Source: Erwinia sp. HDF1-3R (GTDB lineage Bacteria; Pseudomonadota; Gammaproteobacteria; Enterobacterales; Enterobacteriaceae). Taken from it: 64,000 bases of DNA. Location: contig NZ_CP155071.1 in assembly GCF_039621855.1 (NCBI RefSeq), positions 3,844,001 through 3,908,000 of the forward strand. Direction: 5' to 3'. The position numbers and the translations under genes were made by a program. The number at the start of each line of letters is the position of its first letter. Positions within the stretch are counted from its first letter, which is position 1. Shown piece after piece: positions 8,121-16,924 of this stretch. The notes below the pieces were generated by a model. That model ran no database searches and was not told the origin of the DNA. It worked only from the letters and a program-made list of their open reading frames with translations.

Positions 8121-8196
8121 ACCGATCGATCGTTTTTACAGATCAATTTTACCATCATGATAGTCTATGGCTATCAAAAAGATCTGATCGATCGGT
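8121..8196. repeat. GATC-rich inverted repeat in the gap after the relaxase
   Basis: ACCGATCGATC (8121-8131) is repeated inverted as GATCGATCGGT (8186-8196), separated by 54 bases. Six GATC sites (8124, 8128, 8141, 8181, 8186, 8190) fall within 70 bases. The repeat sits in a non-coding gap of about 300 bases (8027-8332) that otherwise shows no supported gene. Paired arms with clustered Dam sites suggest an operator, a methylation-controlled switch or a replication/partition site. Confidence 0.6.
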
Positions 8197-8332
8197 ACAA
8201 ATGATTTGCTAGACACTCATTACTGGCCGTAATGTAACTTCAAATGAAGCGATATAGCTCACTGATTTATCAGCAAAATAAGCTGATGGATGCGTGCGCT
8301 CTGAATCCAACGAAACAATACTGGATGGTTCT

Positions 8333-8935
8333 ATGACAACAATGACTGAAGTTAAGCAGCCTAATTTCCTGATGATGAAGCGAGTATGGATTGCTATCGC
8401 TTTACCAATCGTAATTTTTTTCTTTTTGGGTATGCAAGGCTTAGTTCAGCTTGCGATGATTTGGGTTTTCGTAAGCATTATGCTTTTGATGTTCGCCTAT
8501 AAGAAGTTCAAAGTTAAGAAGTGGAATGCCAGCACCAGGGATTATTTTAATGAAAAAAATGATGGTATCTACAGTCATGAATATTTCAGTTCATTGATGA
8601 TCATTGATACCAATAAAGGAAAAGTTTTCTTAAAAGAAGAGAACAAACAAAAAACTTATAACCTTTCAGATGTAAAGGAGTGGAGATATAATTTATCACA
8701 CGGAGGCGAAATTGTTGGAGGCGGTTTAAATAGCCTGACCCTAAATAATATTAACACTAACAAAAACCTGTATGAATCTGGCTTCTTCGTAACTGTAAAT
8801 GATGTTCAGCAACCAGAATGGCACATTCGATTTTTCCCAAAAAGCGGGCATATCAATACTCAAGATGGTGTGAGAGATCTTGAACTTCAGCTTAAGAGTT
8901 GGATGCAAGTCTTCGATCAAGTGTTTAATAAATAA
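8333..8935 (+). CDS. Membrane-anchored hypothetical protein
   Basis: The product is 200 residues from an ATG at 8333; a GTG at 8294 in the same frame is an alternative start. Two adjacent hydrophobic segments (WIAIALPIVIFFFLG and LAMIWVFVSIMLLMFAY) near residues 20-55 form a membrane hairpin. The remaining 145 residues look like a soluble beta-rich domain (SLMIIDTNKGKVFLK, EWHIRFFPKSG), presumably cytoplasmic. It is followed after 44 bases by a lipoprotein gene on the same strand. I do not recognise the family. Confidence 0.55.
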   Translation: MTTMTEVKQPNFLMMKRVWIAIALPIVIFFFLGMQGLVQLAMIWVFVSIMLLMFAYKKFKVKKWNASTRDYFNEKNDGIYSHEYFSSLMIIDTNKGKVFLKEENKQKTYNLSDVKEWRYNLSHGGEIVGGGLNSLTLNNINTNKNLYESGFFVTVNDVQQPEWHIRFFPKSGHINTQDGVRDLELQLKSWMQVFDQVFNK

Positions 8936-8979
8936 CTATTAGGTGTAGAAACTACTCCACTAAAATCTGGATTAAACCA

Positions 8980-9552
8980 ATGCTAAATAAAGAAAAATTG
9001 TTAGTTGCTTTGATTGCTATATTTTTAAGTGGATGCCAACAAATTGAGTCTGGTGTAAACACCATTGATTCGTCGATAAAATCGCTAAATGAAAATTTAA
9101 GCACAAGTAAAAAAACCAAAACCCAGGACGGCGGTCAGAACATTGCATTATCTTCTGCAAAGTCAGTCAGTGGTTTAGGTAAAATTTGTTACGATCATGA
9201 TAGCAACACCACAATATCAGAGAAGAAATGGACAGGTAAGGTTGTTAGAATTCAGAATGCTAAAATCCTTAGGGTGTCAGAGTTTAACAGTGCCAAGACA
9301 CTGGGTGCTGATACTCATGGTGAATACGGAATTTTATTTCGAACAACTGATTCAAAGAAATGTATGGGAGTTTTACATATCCAATACTATGATGGTTTAG
9401 AGAGTGATATTGCCAGCTTTAAAAAAGACGAATTGATTACTGTTACCGCAAAAATCAGCAGTTTTTCAGGTGTAAGTAACTGGTCGCAGTATACTGAAAG
9501 CCAGAGCTTTTCTACTGTAATTGATTTAGCTGGTGATGTTACTAAGCTATAA
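8980..9552 (+). CDS. Hypothetical lipoprotein
   Basis: A 190-residue protein with a lipoprotein signal peptide: MLNKEKLLVALIAIFLSGC, where LSGC is the lipobox and the cysteine is residue 19. The next residues (QQIESG) are not an Asp retention signal, so outer-membrane placement is possible. The mature part contains a Ser/Lys-rich linker and a C-terminal domain (residues 75-190) that looks like an OB-type beta barrel (WTGKVVRIQNAKILRVSEF, LITVTAKISSFSGV). It probably forms a unit with the upstream membrane protein. No named family is recognised. Confidence 0.6.
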   Translation: MLNKEKLLVALIAIFLSGCQQIESGVNTIDSSIKSLNENLSTSKKTKTQDGGQNIALSSAKSVSGLGKICYDHDSNTTISEKKWTGKVVRIQNAKILRVSEFNSAKTLGADTHGEYGILFRTTDSKKCMGVLHIQYYDGLESDIASFKKDELITVTAKISSFSGVSNWSQYTESQSFSTVIDLAGDVTKL

Positions 9553-9566
9553 CGCATATGATAAAA

Positions 9567-9587
9567 AGCGGGGTATTACATCCCGCT
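9567..9587 (+). terminator. Hairpin after the lipoprotein gene
   Basis: AGCGGG (9567-9572) pairs with CCCGCT (9582-9587), 15 bases after the lipoprotein stop. The stem is short and the following sequence has no long T run, so termination would be weak. Confidence 0.35.
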
Positions 9588-9697
9588 AATTCCTCATGAA
9601 TTCCTTCTTCAGCATTAAACAAAACCTTTATAAAAGATGAATTCCTTCACTGGTTCTTATAGGTTATAATCAGATCAAGCGATGAAGGAGATGAGCC

Positions 9698-10024
9698 ATG
9701 ACAGAAACGATTACCAGAGAAGAACTTAAAAAGTATGGATTTACGGATAACCAAGTAAATATATTACAAGAATACTCTGACAAAGATAACAAGCCTTTCC
9801 TAACTCTTCTGGAAGAACTGAAGAAACGATTTTATGCTGGAGTACTTTTAATATCTTTAATGACTATCGCTTTGTTGGCATCGGTCGTCAACTATGATAA
9901 TGGGCATTTTATTGGTGTCGTTGTAGTTTCTATTATTTTATATGCATCTGTATTATTTTTGATCCCAATGCAATTTGGCTACAAGGCAATGAAATATTTA
10001 AAGGCAAAGAAAAATTCTCTTTAA
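9698..10024 (+). CDS. Two-helix membrane protein, candidate immunity to the DUF4225 protein
   Basis: A 108-residue protein with a strong ribosome site (AAGGAG). Residues 1-48 are charged and helical. Two membrane helices follow (AGVLLISLMTIALLASVV and FIGVVVVSIILYASVLFL), with a short basic tail. Its stop overlaps the stop of the convergent DUF4225 gene by 4 bases. Small membrane proteins beside membrane-active secreted effectors are often immunity proteins, so that role is inferred from position and topology only. The opposite orientation to its proposed partner is unusual for an effector/immunity pair. Confidence 0.55.
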   Translation: MTETITREELKKYGFTDNQVNILQEYSDKDNKPFLTLLEELKKRFYAGVLLISLMTIALLASVVNYDNGHFIGVVVVSIILYASVLFLIPMQFGYKAMKYLKAKKNSL

Positions 10025-10830
10025 TGATTTTCATTTCTTCCGGTGTGAAGGTCATACATCAGCTTCAAATTAGGCCCATTACTGACAATTTTTAGAGCAA
10101 GAGAAGCTTTGCTTATATTGTTAAAGTGACGGGCATAATCGCTTGGTATGTTTCTGAACAATCTCCAAGCATCAGGCTTAACAGTAAACTTCAATAGTCC
10201 GTATGCTGAGAGTCCTACATCCATTGCTGTGTAAGCTTCCCTGCCTGTAGTTGCATCGAAACCAAGGAATTCAGCCGAAGCGATGTAACCCTCTTTAACC
10301 CATCCAGTATGTTCTTTCTCGCCTATTAGTGAGTATACACTTTCCTCGACAGAGTTGGCTCCGTGCATAACCAGGAACAACCCTGCTCCGGCACCAACAA
10401 CATTCCCGGTGACAAAGGAAGCGACAAAGATTCCAACACCTGTTACAACCTGAAAAGCTCCAGTAACCACCCCTATACCATTGATGATATAACCCAGTTC
10501 GTTCTGGTAACCTTTGACCAATTCTACTGAAGCATGAACTACGGCTTCACCGCTTCTGAGCATACGGTCCTGGATTGACAAGTAATCTTGCTCAATCTTT
10601 AGATTTTGAACACATTCCTGGCACTCATTTTCAGATTTTGAATTACGTATTGTATGAATCTGATTATCAATAAATTTTTGGATCTCATTTTGAAACTGCA
10701 ATCTGGCAAAACCGTCCTTAAGATGGATCGCTGAGATAAAATTTGCTTGGCTAATTAACTGATTAGCCTCAGCATTTGCCATGACTAAAAAGTAATTTAG
10801 GAATCTGTTTTTATCGAGGTAGTTGTCCAT
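10021..10830 (-). CDS. DUF4225 domain protein, candidate type VI secretion effector
   Basis: A 269-residue protein from the ATG at 10830, which follows CAGGG at good spacing; a longer frame to 10920 would overlap hcp and is not preferred. The C-terminal half is DUF4225-like. It has a glycine-rich hydrophobic segment (GYIINGIGVVTGAFQVV, then VGAGAGLFLVMHGANSV) and the characteristic KPDAWRLFRNIPSDY, with a conserved tail. The N-terminal half is soluble and helical with a CQEC pair. The hydrophobic glycine-zipper region suggests membrane insertion. It is divergent from hcp with a 76-base promoter gap, and convergent with a small membrane protein. The effector role is an inference from this context. 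Confidence 0.72.
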   Translation of the reverse strand: MDNYLDKNRFLNYFLVMANAEANQLISQANFISAIHLKDGFARLQFQNEIQKFIDNQIHTIRNSKSENECQECVQNLKIEQDYLSIQDRMLRSGEAVVHASVELVKGYQNELGYIINGIGVVTGAFQVVTGVGIFVASFVTGNVVGAGAGLFLVMHGANSVEESVYSLIGEKEHTGWVKEGYIASAEFLGFDATTGREAYTAMDVGLSAYGLLKFTVKPDAWRLFRNIPSDYARHFNNISKASLALKIVSNGPNLKLMYDLHTGRNENH

Positions 10831-10906
10831 GCATTTGCCCTGTGCGATTATAGATCCAGTAATATATTTAAACAGATTCAGTTGAAAACGAAAAGAGGAA
10901 GCTCGA

Positions 10907-11389
10907 ATGAACACGGACATCTACCTGAAAATCGATGGCATCACTGGCGAGGCTAAAGACAGTAATCATGCTGGATGGATTAACATTGACTCATTCACAT
11001 GGGGTGCAAGCCAGCCCGGTAACATGTCCGTTGGCGGTGGTGGTGGAGCTGGTAAAGTGAGATATCTTGACCTCAGTGCACAAGCACCGATTGATAAGGC
11101 AACTCCAGCTATCATGCGGTATGTATCTAACGGAAAACATATAGCTAAAGTCGAACTATCAGTCTGCAAAGCAGGAGGTAGTCAGATCGAATACTGTCGT
11201 ATCACCCTTGAAGAAGTATTGATTACTAATGCAATTTTTAATGGGTCTTCACAAAGGGATCTCGTAGGTATGACTTACCAGTTCCAGGCTTCTAAGGTCA
11301 AAACACAATACTGGGAGCAGTCCTCTACTGGTGGTAAGGGAGCTGAGTCCCAATCGGCATGGAACATTAAAGAGAATAAAGAAAGCTAA
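10907..11389 (+). CDS. hcp: Orphan Hcp, type VI secretion tube protein
   Basis: A 160-residue Hcp-family protein (Hcp1 type), the hexameric ring unit of the type VI secretion tube and a carrier for small effectors. It starts MNTDIYLKIDGITGEAKDSN, with AGWINIDSFTWGASQ, and ends with MTYQFQASKVKTQYWEQ, all typical of the family. Length is that of a plain Hcp with no fused toxin domain. No other type VI structural gene is in the window, so it is an orphan copy that would use an apparatus encoded elsewhere. An AGGA ribosome site precedes the ATG. Confidence 0.88.
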   Translation: MNTDIYLKIDGITGEAKDSNHAGWINIDSFTWGASQPGNMSVGGGGGAGKVRYLDLSAQAPIDKATPAIMRYVSNGKHIAKVELSVCKAGGSQIEYCRITLEEVLITNAIFNGSSQRDLVGMTYQFQASKVKTQYWEQSSTGGKGAESQSAWNIKENKES

Positions 11390-11457
11390 TTTTCAATTAG
11401 TAATCTTCAAAGCACTCTTTAGGGTGCTACAGATGAATAACTAATAAAGGTCAGAAA

Positions 11458-12621
11458 ATGCTTGATAACAAAGAAACCACCCTTAGATTCAATTCTCCTA
11501 TAGTAATGAAATTATTAAGTTTAGTTCCTTTGGCTGGGATCATTTACTGTTTAGGGGCATCAAGTCTTTGGATATATCTAAACAGATTAGGACGTCTTGA
11601 TGTCTTTTCTTTGGTTTTAGAAAGTGAAAAAACATTTGATATCATCGCCTTCTTTTTGATCATGTCGATAATATTATTCATGCTTTTATTTTATAATCCA
11701 TCCGCATTAATGATTCTGTTCTTCAACAACAAATTTTACAAGAGTGAACGTTATCCTGAAACAATAGAATATTCGAGTAAAGCGATATTAATAACATCTA
11801 TACTCTCAACAACAGCAATTTTTTTCATAGCATTTTATTCATTATTTGAACTAACTTCAAAAAACATATGGACCTTATTCGCAACAGCGACTTTAGTGAA
11901 TATTTTTTGTTTGTACTTCTTTAATAAAAGTTTCCTGAAAGGAGGAGCTTTATATACCAGTGTAGCTCTATATAGATACAAATGGTATTTGATATTCACA
12001 TCGTTGTTAATTGTAGTGATAGCTATAACTCCTATGACTGCCCTATCCTTATTTATCCCTTTAGTTGAAATTAATGATGACTCAACTCCTGAAAGTCTTG
12101 CAAGTGTAGCTCTTGTTTCATTAACTATTATAATTATATCGCAGGTTCCAGCAACACTATTTCTTCGAAAAAAAGACATACCCTCATCGTTTAAAAGAAC
12201 ATGTTTATCGATTGGATTATCTCTTATTTTATTAATTCTGGTTGCTTTTGTTATTAAACCAATCCCCATAATGATAATAGACATTTCAATGAAATTATCA
12301 GGAGTAACAGACTTTAGAGAACATAACTATACAATTAAGTCTGATGATTATCCTATAGAAATTTTTGATTATCCAAATTGGAATATGCAAAAAAATTTAG
12401 CAAATAACAAATACACTATCAAAGGCATTACTTTTTTTTCATACAAAAACATAAGCTTGGTTTGCCCAGTCGATATAAAAAAGACATATAAGGAAGCAAG
12501 AAAATTTTCAATATTCGACAAGGATTTCGATGAGAACACCTTAAATAATCTCGATAAAAAGATGCAATTATGTTTCGTTTTCGACAAAAGTAAAATTATT
12601 CAGTGGAATAACCCAACCTAA
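11458..12621 (+). CDS. Polytopic membrane protein downstream of hcp
   Basis: A 387-residue protein with about seven hydrophobic segments in residues 15-290 (for example LLSLVPLAGIIYCLGASSLW, AFFLIMSIILFMLLFY, LIFTSLLIVVIAI, LILLILVAFVI). A final extracytoplasmic or cytoplasmic domain of about 100 residues contains two cysteines. It begins 68 bases after hcp on the same strand, so it may share the transcript. Genes directly after orphan hcp copies often encode effectors or immunity proteins, and the topology suggests immunity. I do not recognise the family, and the role is a guess from position. Confidence 0.55.
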   Translation: MLDNKETTLRFNSPIVMKLLSLVPLAGIIYCLGASSLWIYLNRLGRLDVFSLVLESEKTFDIIAFFLIMSIILFMLLFYNPSALMILFFNNKFYKSERYPETIEYSSKAILITSILSTTAIFFIAFYSLFELTSKNIWTLFATATLVNIFCLYFFNKSFLKGGALYTSVALYRYKWYLIFTSLLIVVIAITPMTALSLFIPLVEINDDSTPESLASVALVSLTIIIISQVPATLFLRKKDIPSSFKRTCLSIGLSLILLILVAFVIKPIPIMIIDISMKLSGVTDFREHNYTIKSDDYPIEIFDYPNWNMQKNLANNKYTIKGITFFSYKNISLVCPVDIKKTYKEARKFSIFDKDFDENTLNNLDKKMQLCFVFDKSKIIQWNNPT

Positions 12622-12623
12622 AA

Positions 12624-12661
12624 AAAGGATCGTAATTTTATTTCTGTAATTACGGTCCTTA
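12624..12661 (-). terminator. Rho-independent terminator for the leftward unit
   Basis: AAGGATCGTAATT (from 12625) pairs with AATTACGGTCCTT (to 12660) with one G-T wobble. On the minus strand the stem is followed by a run of seven Ts, so it ends the leftward recombinase-side transcript. It also lies right after the stop of the rightward 387-residue gene. Confidence 0.75.
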
Positions 12662-12665
12662 ACAT

Positions 12666-13079
12666 TTAAATTTGCCTTAGTTTACTTTTTGTTGATTTTT
12701 CTTTCATCGAAAATGAGTGTTGTTCGAAACTAACTTTCTGTTGCTTAAATATTTTTTCAACATCGTGATCATTCCATATTATATATTCAACAATGAATTT
12801 ATAATAATAAAGAACTCTTTCCAAACTAACTGTATCAGGTATTGTATGAAAATTAGGGCTAAGCAATGCAGATGAGAGAACAGCAATAATATTACTCGGC
12901 CCTTTCAAATGAGGATTTTCATAGTCTTGCTGATACTTCAAAAAATATCCTACACAAAATAAGTAGGCATCCTGCACAATCTTTTGTTTATTACACTGAG
13001 ACTCATCATATCTAATTATGAATCTATTAAGTAAAATCAAAAACCTTTGATCTGGCAAATATCTTTGTAATCCATTCAT
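12666..13079 (-). CDS. Hypothetical protein downstream of the recombinase operon
   Basis: The ATG at 13079 is preferred because AAGGATG lies 8 bases before it; an ATG at 13088 is in frame. The 137-residue product is helical and aromatic-rich (VQDAYLFCVGYFLKYQQDY, RVLYYYKFIVEYIIW), without membrane helices or known motifs, and with a basic C-terminal tail. It lies 87 bases after the coiled-coil gene on the same strand and ends at a strong terminator, so it may be the last gene of the recombinase transcript. Confidence 0.5.
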   Translation of the reverse strand: MNGLQRYLPDQRFLILLNRFIIRYDESQCNKQKIVQDAYLFCVGYFLKYQQDYENPHLKGPSNIIAVLSSALLSPNFHTIPDTVSLERVLYYYKFIVEYIIWNDHDVEKIFKQQKVSFEQHSFSMKEKSTKSKLRQI

Positions 13080-13166
13080 AGTAAGCATCCTTGCTAGTTT
13101 GTCATCCGTGACATATTATTTATAACGTATTCTATTTTAAAATCAACTTTTCTCACCTTAATAATA

Positions 13167-13589
13167 TTACTCTTTATGAGATTTCTCTCTATCAACTGGT
13201 ATTAGTGGGGCATTTAGTTGATGTTCTTTAATACCATATTTGTAAGCATTAAACTGCCATATTATGAACTGTTGTTTTAAAACTCTGACTTCTTCTTTGA
13301 GCGATTCATTTTTCAACTGCAAATTTTTTATCTGCTGTGAAGCAATGTTGAGATTTGCAGGTCTTTTGACTTCAGATGCTCCAGATTTTATGTTCTTCTT
13401 TTGAAGCTCAAAAGCCCTAACTATCTCTTTATGCTGACTAAGGGATTGTCTTGTCGGTCTCTTACCCAGAAGCTCTGTAACAGAGTCACAAAGGTTTTCC
13501 CAGGTAAACTTACCCTGCTTTGAACCTTGCCAACCTGCAATACAATTTATAATTATTTGTAGATCTTTATTGGTTAGGTGTTTGGCCAT
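13167..13589 (-). CDS. Coiled-coil accessory protein of the recombinase unit (TnpC/GmtX-like)
   Basis: A 140-residue protein. Residues 1-60 look like an HTH-type segment (FTWENLCDSVTELLGKRPTR). Residues 83-108 form a heptad-like coiled coil (QQIKNLQLKNESLKEEVRVL). It overlaps the 610-residue recombinase by 23 bases as the fourth member of a coupled operon. Small coiled-coil proteins accompany paired tyrosine recombinases in Tn554 (TnpC) and in gamma-mobile-trio elements (GmtX). Which of these it belongs to, if either, needs a profile search. Role probably to assist or direct recombination. Confidence 0.6.
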   Translation of the reverse strand: MAKHLTNKDLQIIINCIAGWQGSKQGKFTWENLCDSVTELLGKRPTRQSLSQHKEIVRAFELQKKNIKSGASEVKRPANLNIASQQIKNLQLKNESLKEEVRVLKQQFIIWQFNAYKYGIKEHQLNAPLIPVDREKSHKE

Positions 13590-15399
13590 TAATTTTCTCC
13601 TTGTTTGTTATCTTGTCATCCTTCTTCATTTCTAAAATCCGAGACAGGTGTGAAAAATCGTCACCATGTGTTCTTATAAGCGAACCATCAGGTAGTTCGG
13701 GATTTTCCATCAATGCAACAATCCCCTTCACTCTTTCAAGTGTCTTGGTTTGATGCTGATACCACTTGTCAGCCCCAAGTTCCTCTTCACTGATAGCTTC
13801 TTTAGCCTTATCAACGAGGTCTTTGGTCGTATCAAGTAAGGACCTGAGCCTTTCGAATTTCTGCTTCTCCCCTTTGACACATACCTGCTCACTACAGTTG
13901 ATACAATCAAAGTATTTGCTACAGGGAGCAAAAGTATAATCATGTACACAATATCCATACTCAGTAGTATGAACAGCACCATGCTCTAACTTATTTTTTA
14001 ATTCATGAATAGTTGAAATTTCAAAGTTCTCATTCACATCACTATCGCAGGGAATTATGTTATTTTGATTAATCCCCAGAGCTTTCACTTTTTCAATCAT
14101 TTCATCTTCAGTGATGTGGTTATAAACTCTGTTCTGGGTAATGGACACTCTACCTGACCACTTTGCTATGTCCAGTTCTCCGAGGCCTCCTCTCTGGGCG
14201 AGAGTGTTGAGTAAATGTCTTGCTTGATGAGTTCTGAGAAATAATGGTTTATTATCCTCATCGTGATAACCATGCCTTTCGAAAAGATTCTTATGCTTAC
14301 TGATTTTTGAATAGCCTAACTCTTTAGAGAAGAAGGTATTTGTTATTTTAAACAAATCATTACCAGTTTGACGTTTCATGCTGAGCTGATTATCGAATAG
14401 AGCACAAAGAGCATTACTGAAGCGAACATCCTTTTCCTTATCAAACCAGATTTCTCCGCCTCCTTCTTTTTTCATCTCTTCCTCAAGTATCTTACTTCTT
14501 GCTCTTGAATTTTCAGATAACTTTAACAATCTCTTAATTGCAAGTTTGGCAGTAGGAACCATAATTTCAGGTATCCACTTAATGTTCGCCCCAAAGCCTT
14601 TCAATGAATAGAATCTCAGACCATAGCATTCTTTTCCTTCCCTATTCTTTTCAACAATTTCACAATCAGCTCTAAGTGATAATATTTCAGTTATACGACT
14701 GGGTGCGCACATCAGCAATGCAAACACTGAAGTAACAAACAGGTCTCTTTCGTGAAGGTCATAATCATGCATAGAAAAGATCTCACCAATTGCTCGTAAT
14801 GCTTTTTCATTAGGCAGTTTCGCTAATCTGGCATTGTCTGCATTATCAGAGATCGACAGCCTTGATTCAGGTGGTCTGATGTAACTACTCCACTTCATTA
14901 ATCCACAATTAAGGATTTCTTTCTCATTCAGGAAAGCAACCAATCTCTCCATAAATTTACCACAACTATATGCAACTCCTTTAGTGTAGTTTTCATTAAT
15001 GTCTGACAAGCATTCATCGAGAATTACTGGGTTTAGTGATTTTATGTCACCAGACCCAGTTAAGGCTAAAAGATTTTTTTCAATCACCCTAAGCACAATG
15101 GGAAAAGTTAGTTTATCGAATCCTCTAAGATTAGAGCAAAAAATATATGCTACATATGATTTGCAAAACCCAATGTAAGAGTAATCAAGATCTTCTGCCT
15201 TACTGAACGAGTCCAACTTAACATTCTTTATCTTAAATTTAGAAAATTTAAATATTTTCTTCCAATGATTACTCTCCCATTTGTTATCAAATAGATTTCC
15301 ACTTAGTTGTTCTTTGCAATTTAGAATAAATTCGTTAAGATTTTTCTCTGCTAAGATTTCTGTTCTATTCCTAAAATTGATTATATCACTTTCATTCAT
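13567..15399 (-). CDS. Large tyrosine recombinase with C-terminal cysteine cluster
   Basis: A 610-residue tyrosine recombinase. Catalytic-domain signatures are all present: box I arginine in CAPSRITEILSLR, HxxRH in RTHQARHLLNTL, a tryptophan at the His/Trp position (DIAKWSGR) and the nucleophile in QNRVYNHIT. After the catalytic core, residues about 480-520 hold cysteines (GYCVHDYTFAPCSKYFDC, then INCSEQVC) suggesting a zinc site, followed by a helical tail. Size and tail resemble TnpB of Tn554-type elements. It overlaps the neighbouring recombinase by 8 bases and the accessory gene by 23. It appears intact. Confidence 0.75.
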   Translation of the reverse strand: MNESDIINFRNRTEILAEKNLNEFILNCKEQLSGNLFDNKWESNHWKKIFKFSKFKIKNVKLDSFSKAEDLDYSYIGFCKSYVAYIFCSNLRGFDKLTFPIVLRVIEKNLLALTGSGDIKSLNPVILDECLSDINENYTKGVAYSCGKFMERLVAFLNEKEILNCGLMKWSSYIRPPESRLSISDNADNARLAKLPNEKALRAIGEIFSMHDYDLHERDLFVTSVFALLMCAPSRITEILSLRADCEIVEKNREGKECYGLRFYSLKGFGANIKWIPEIMVPTAKLAIKRLLKLSENSRARSKILEEEMKKEGGGEIWFDKEKDVRFSNALCALFDNQLSMKRQTGNDLFKITNTFFSKELGYSKISKHKNLFERHGYHDEDNKPLFLRTHQARHLLNTLAQRGGLGELDIAKWSGRVSITQNRVYNHITEDEMIEKVKALGINQNNIIPCDSDVNENFEISTIHELKNKLEHGAVHTTEYGYCVHDYTFAPCSKYFDCINCSEQVCVKGEKQKFERLRSLLDTTKDLVDKAKEAISEEELGADKWYQHQTKTLERVKGIVALMENPELPDGSLIRTHGDDFSHLSRILEMKKDDKITNKEKINGQTPNQ

Positions 15400-16924
15400 A
15401 TCTATTGCTCCTTTGTAATTTTAAAGTCTCACATTTTTTTACTACTTCTTCTACAGCCATTATTGTTCTGTCTAATGTTTTACTCATTGTTTCATCATTA
15501 GTATCAGTCATGATTCTTTCTCTTTGTTTTAATAAATGATCTCGTAGTTCTATATGTGGTGCATCAATAAATGGTCGAAAGTGATGGCAGGTATAACAAG
15601 GGACTGGAACATTAGCCTGACATGATTTACAACCACCACATGCTCCAGTGACCTCCCCTGATAAATCCCTTATTGCTAATTCATTTTTCTTTATTGAATT
15701 ATCACCCTGAATTTTACCCTGGAAAAAACCAGCATATTTTTGCATTTGGTTTCCCACTGCTTCTTCAATTCTTGCAACATGATCAGCATTAAACTCAACG
15801 TACACCCCCGTATATTGAGTTGTGGAGTGATCTAATAGTTCTGCAATGACTAATTCGCTGGCACCTTCTCTCGCAGCTCTTGTGCCAACCGTATAACGAA
15901 ATCGTCGAGGGTTTACATTTAATCTTTCATAAGTTCTTTCCGAAATAATATTTTCTGTTTTAGCAATAAAAGTAAGTGTCTTATTTATCTTCACAGAGTA
16001 TTCGTGAGCTTTATCCGATACAAATATTTCTCTCAGTTCGTTATTGATTTTGAAGCTTTCTAACTTTTGCATTGATATAAATAGCGGTGTATTTCCAAGT
16101 TCTTTATCAGTTAACTCTCTTTTAAGTGTGCTACGAGTTTTTTCGATGCTCAAATCACACTGCTTACGGAGTAAATCGTACAATTCTTTTGTCACCTGAA
16201 AGTTTCTAAAAGCTTCTCTGAATCCCAAGCCTTGCTTTATCCTTGGGATGCTAATAACATAAGAATAGCTGTTCTCATTTACTTTTAATCTTCTTATATC
16301 AGATACCTTCATCTGTGAAATCTGTAGTGGCCTTCTTCCAGTTGCGCTTATCAGCAAAGCCATTGCTAATTGAGTAATATCTATGTTTCCCTTATCATAT
16401 GCTCTATAGCAAGCTTCAAGAAAAGATTGTAATTCGATATCAGTAAATGGGCCTTTAACTTGATCTCTTCTTCTTACGACTTCTCCTTTTTTATTGTCAG
16501 GGATTATCAATTTACACAAGAAATCATATGCATCTTCATCTATTCCAGAGTAGCCCAATTCATACCATTTTTTTATGAGTATCCTTACCGATGACATAAT
16601 ATTATTGTTCTTGCCATCAGATCCTCTAAACCTCACAAGGGAAAACTCATCAACTCGCTTTGGCTTTACCTTTACAATAAACCTCCTGAAATTATTATTT
16701 ATTAATTTAACTGAAGCAGGACTTAACTCACAAGCCAGATATTTAAGCACCTTTAAGTATCCTTCCATTAATTCTCTATCAATTACATCCTTAACCATTT
16801 TAATATTTACCGTCACATTTCGGCTTAGCCTCCATGCCTCATCATTTAGAGAAAAGTAATAACCTTTCGTTTTAGCTTCATAAGCGCTCTCATTATCTTC
16901 ACTAACAACATCTACTTTTAACAT
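15392..16924 (-). CDS. Tyrosine recombinase with altered box II histidine
   Basis: A 510-residue tyrosine recombinase family protein. The box I arginine lies in SATGRRPLQISQM. Box II reads NPRRFRYTVGTRAA, where the usual histidine of HxxR is an arginine while the second arginine is kept. The third histidine (LLDHSTTQY) and the tyrosine (GVYVEFN) are present. A cysteine-rich tail (ACGGCKSCQANVPVPCYTC, then HHF) probably binds zinc. It overlaps both neighbours by 1 and 8 bases. The substituted histidine may reduce cleavage activity, making it a structural or regulatory partner, or may be normal for its subfamily. Confidence 0.72.
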   Translation of the reverse strand: MLKVDVVSEDNESAYEAKTKGYYFSLNDEAWRLSRNVTVNIKMVKDVIDRELMEGYLKVLKYLACELSPASVKLINNNFRRFIVKVKPKRVDEFSLVRFRGSDGKNNNIMSSVRILIKKWYELGYSGIDEDAYDFLCKLIIPDNKKGEVVRRRDQVKGPFTDIELQSFLEACYRAYDKGNIDITQLAMALLISATGRRPLQISQMKVSDIRRLKVNENSYSYVISIPRIKQGLGFREAFRNFQVTKELYDLLRKQCDLSIEKTRSTLKRELTDKELGNTPLFISMQKLESFKINNELREIFVSDKAHEYSVKINKTLTFIAKTENIISERTYERLNVNPRRFRYTVGTRAAREGASELVIAELLDHSTTQYTGVYVEFNADHVARIEEAVGNQMQKYAGFFQGKIQGDNSIKKNELAIRDLSGEVTGACGGCKSCQANVPVPCYTCHHFRPFIDAPHIELRDHLLKQRERIMTDTNDETMSKTLDRTIMAVEEVVKKCETLKLQRSNRYE

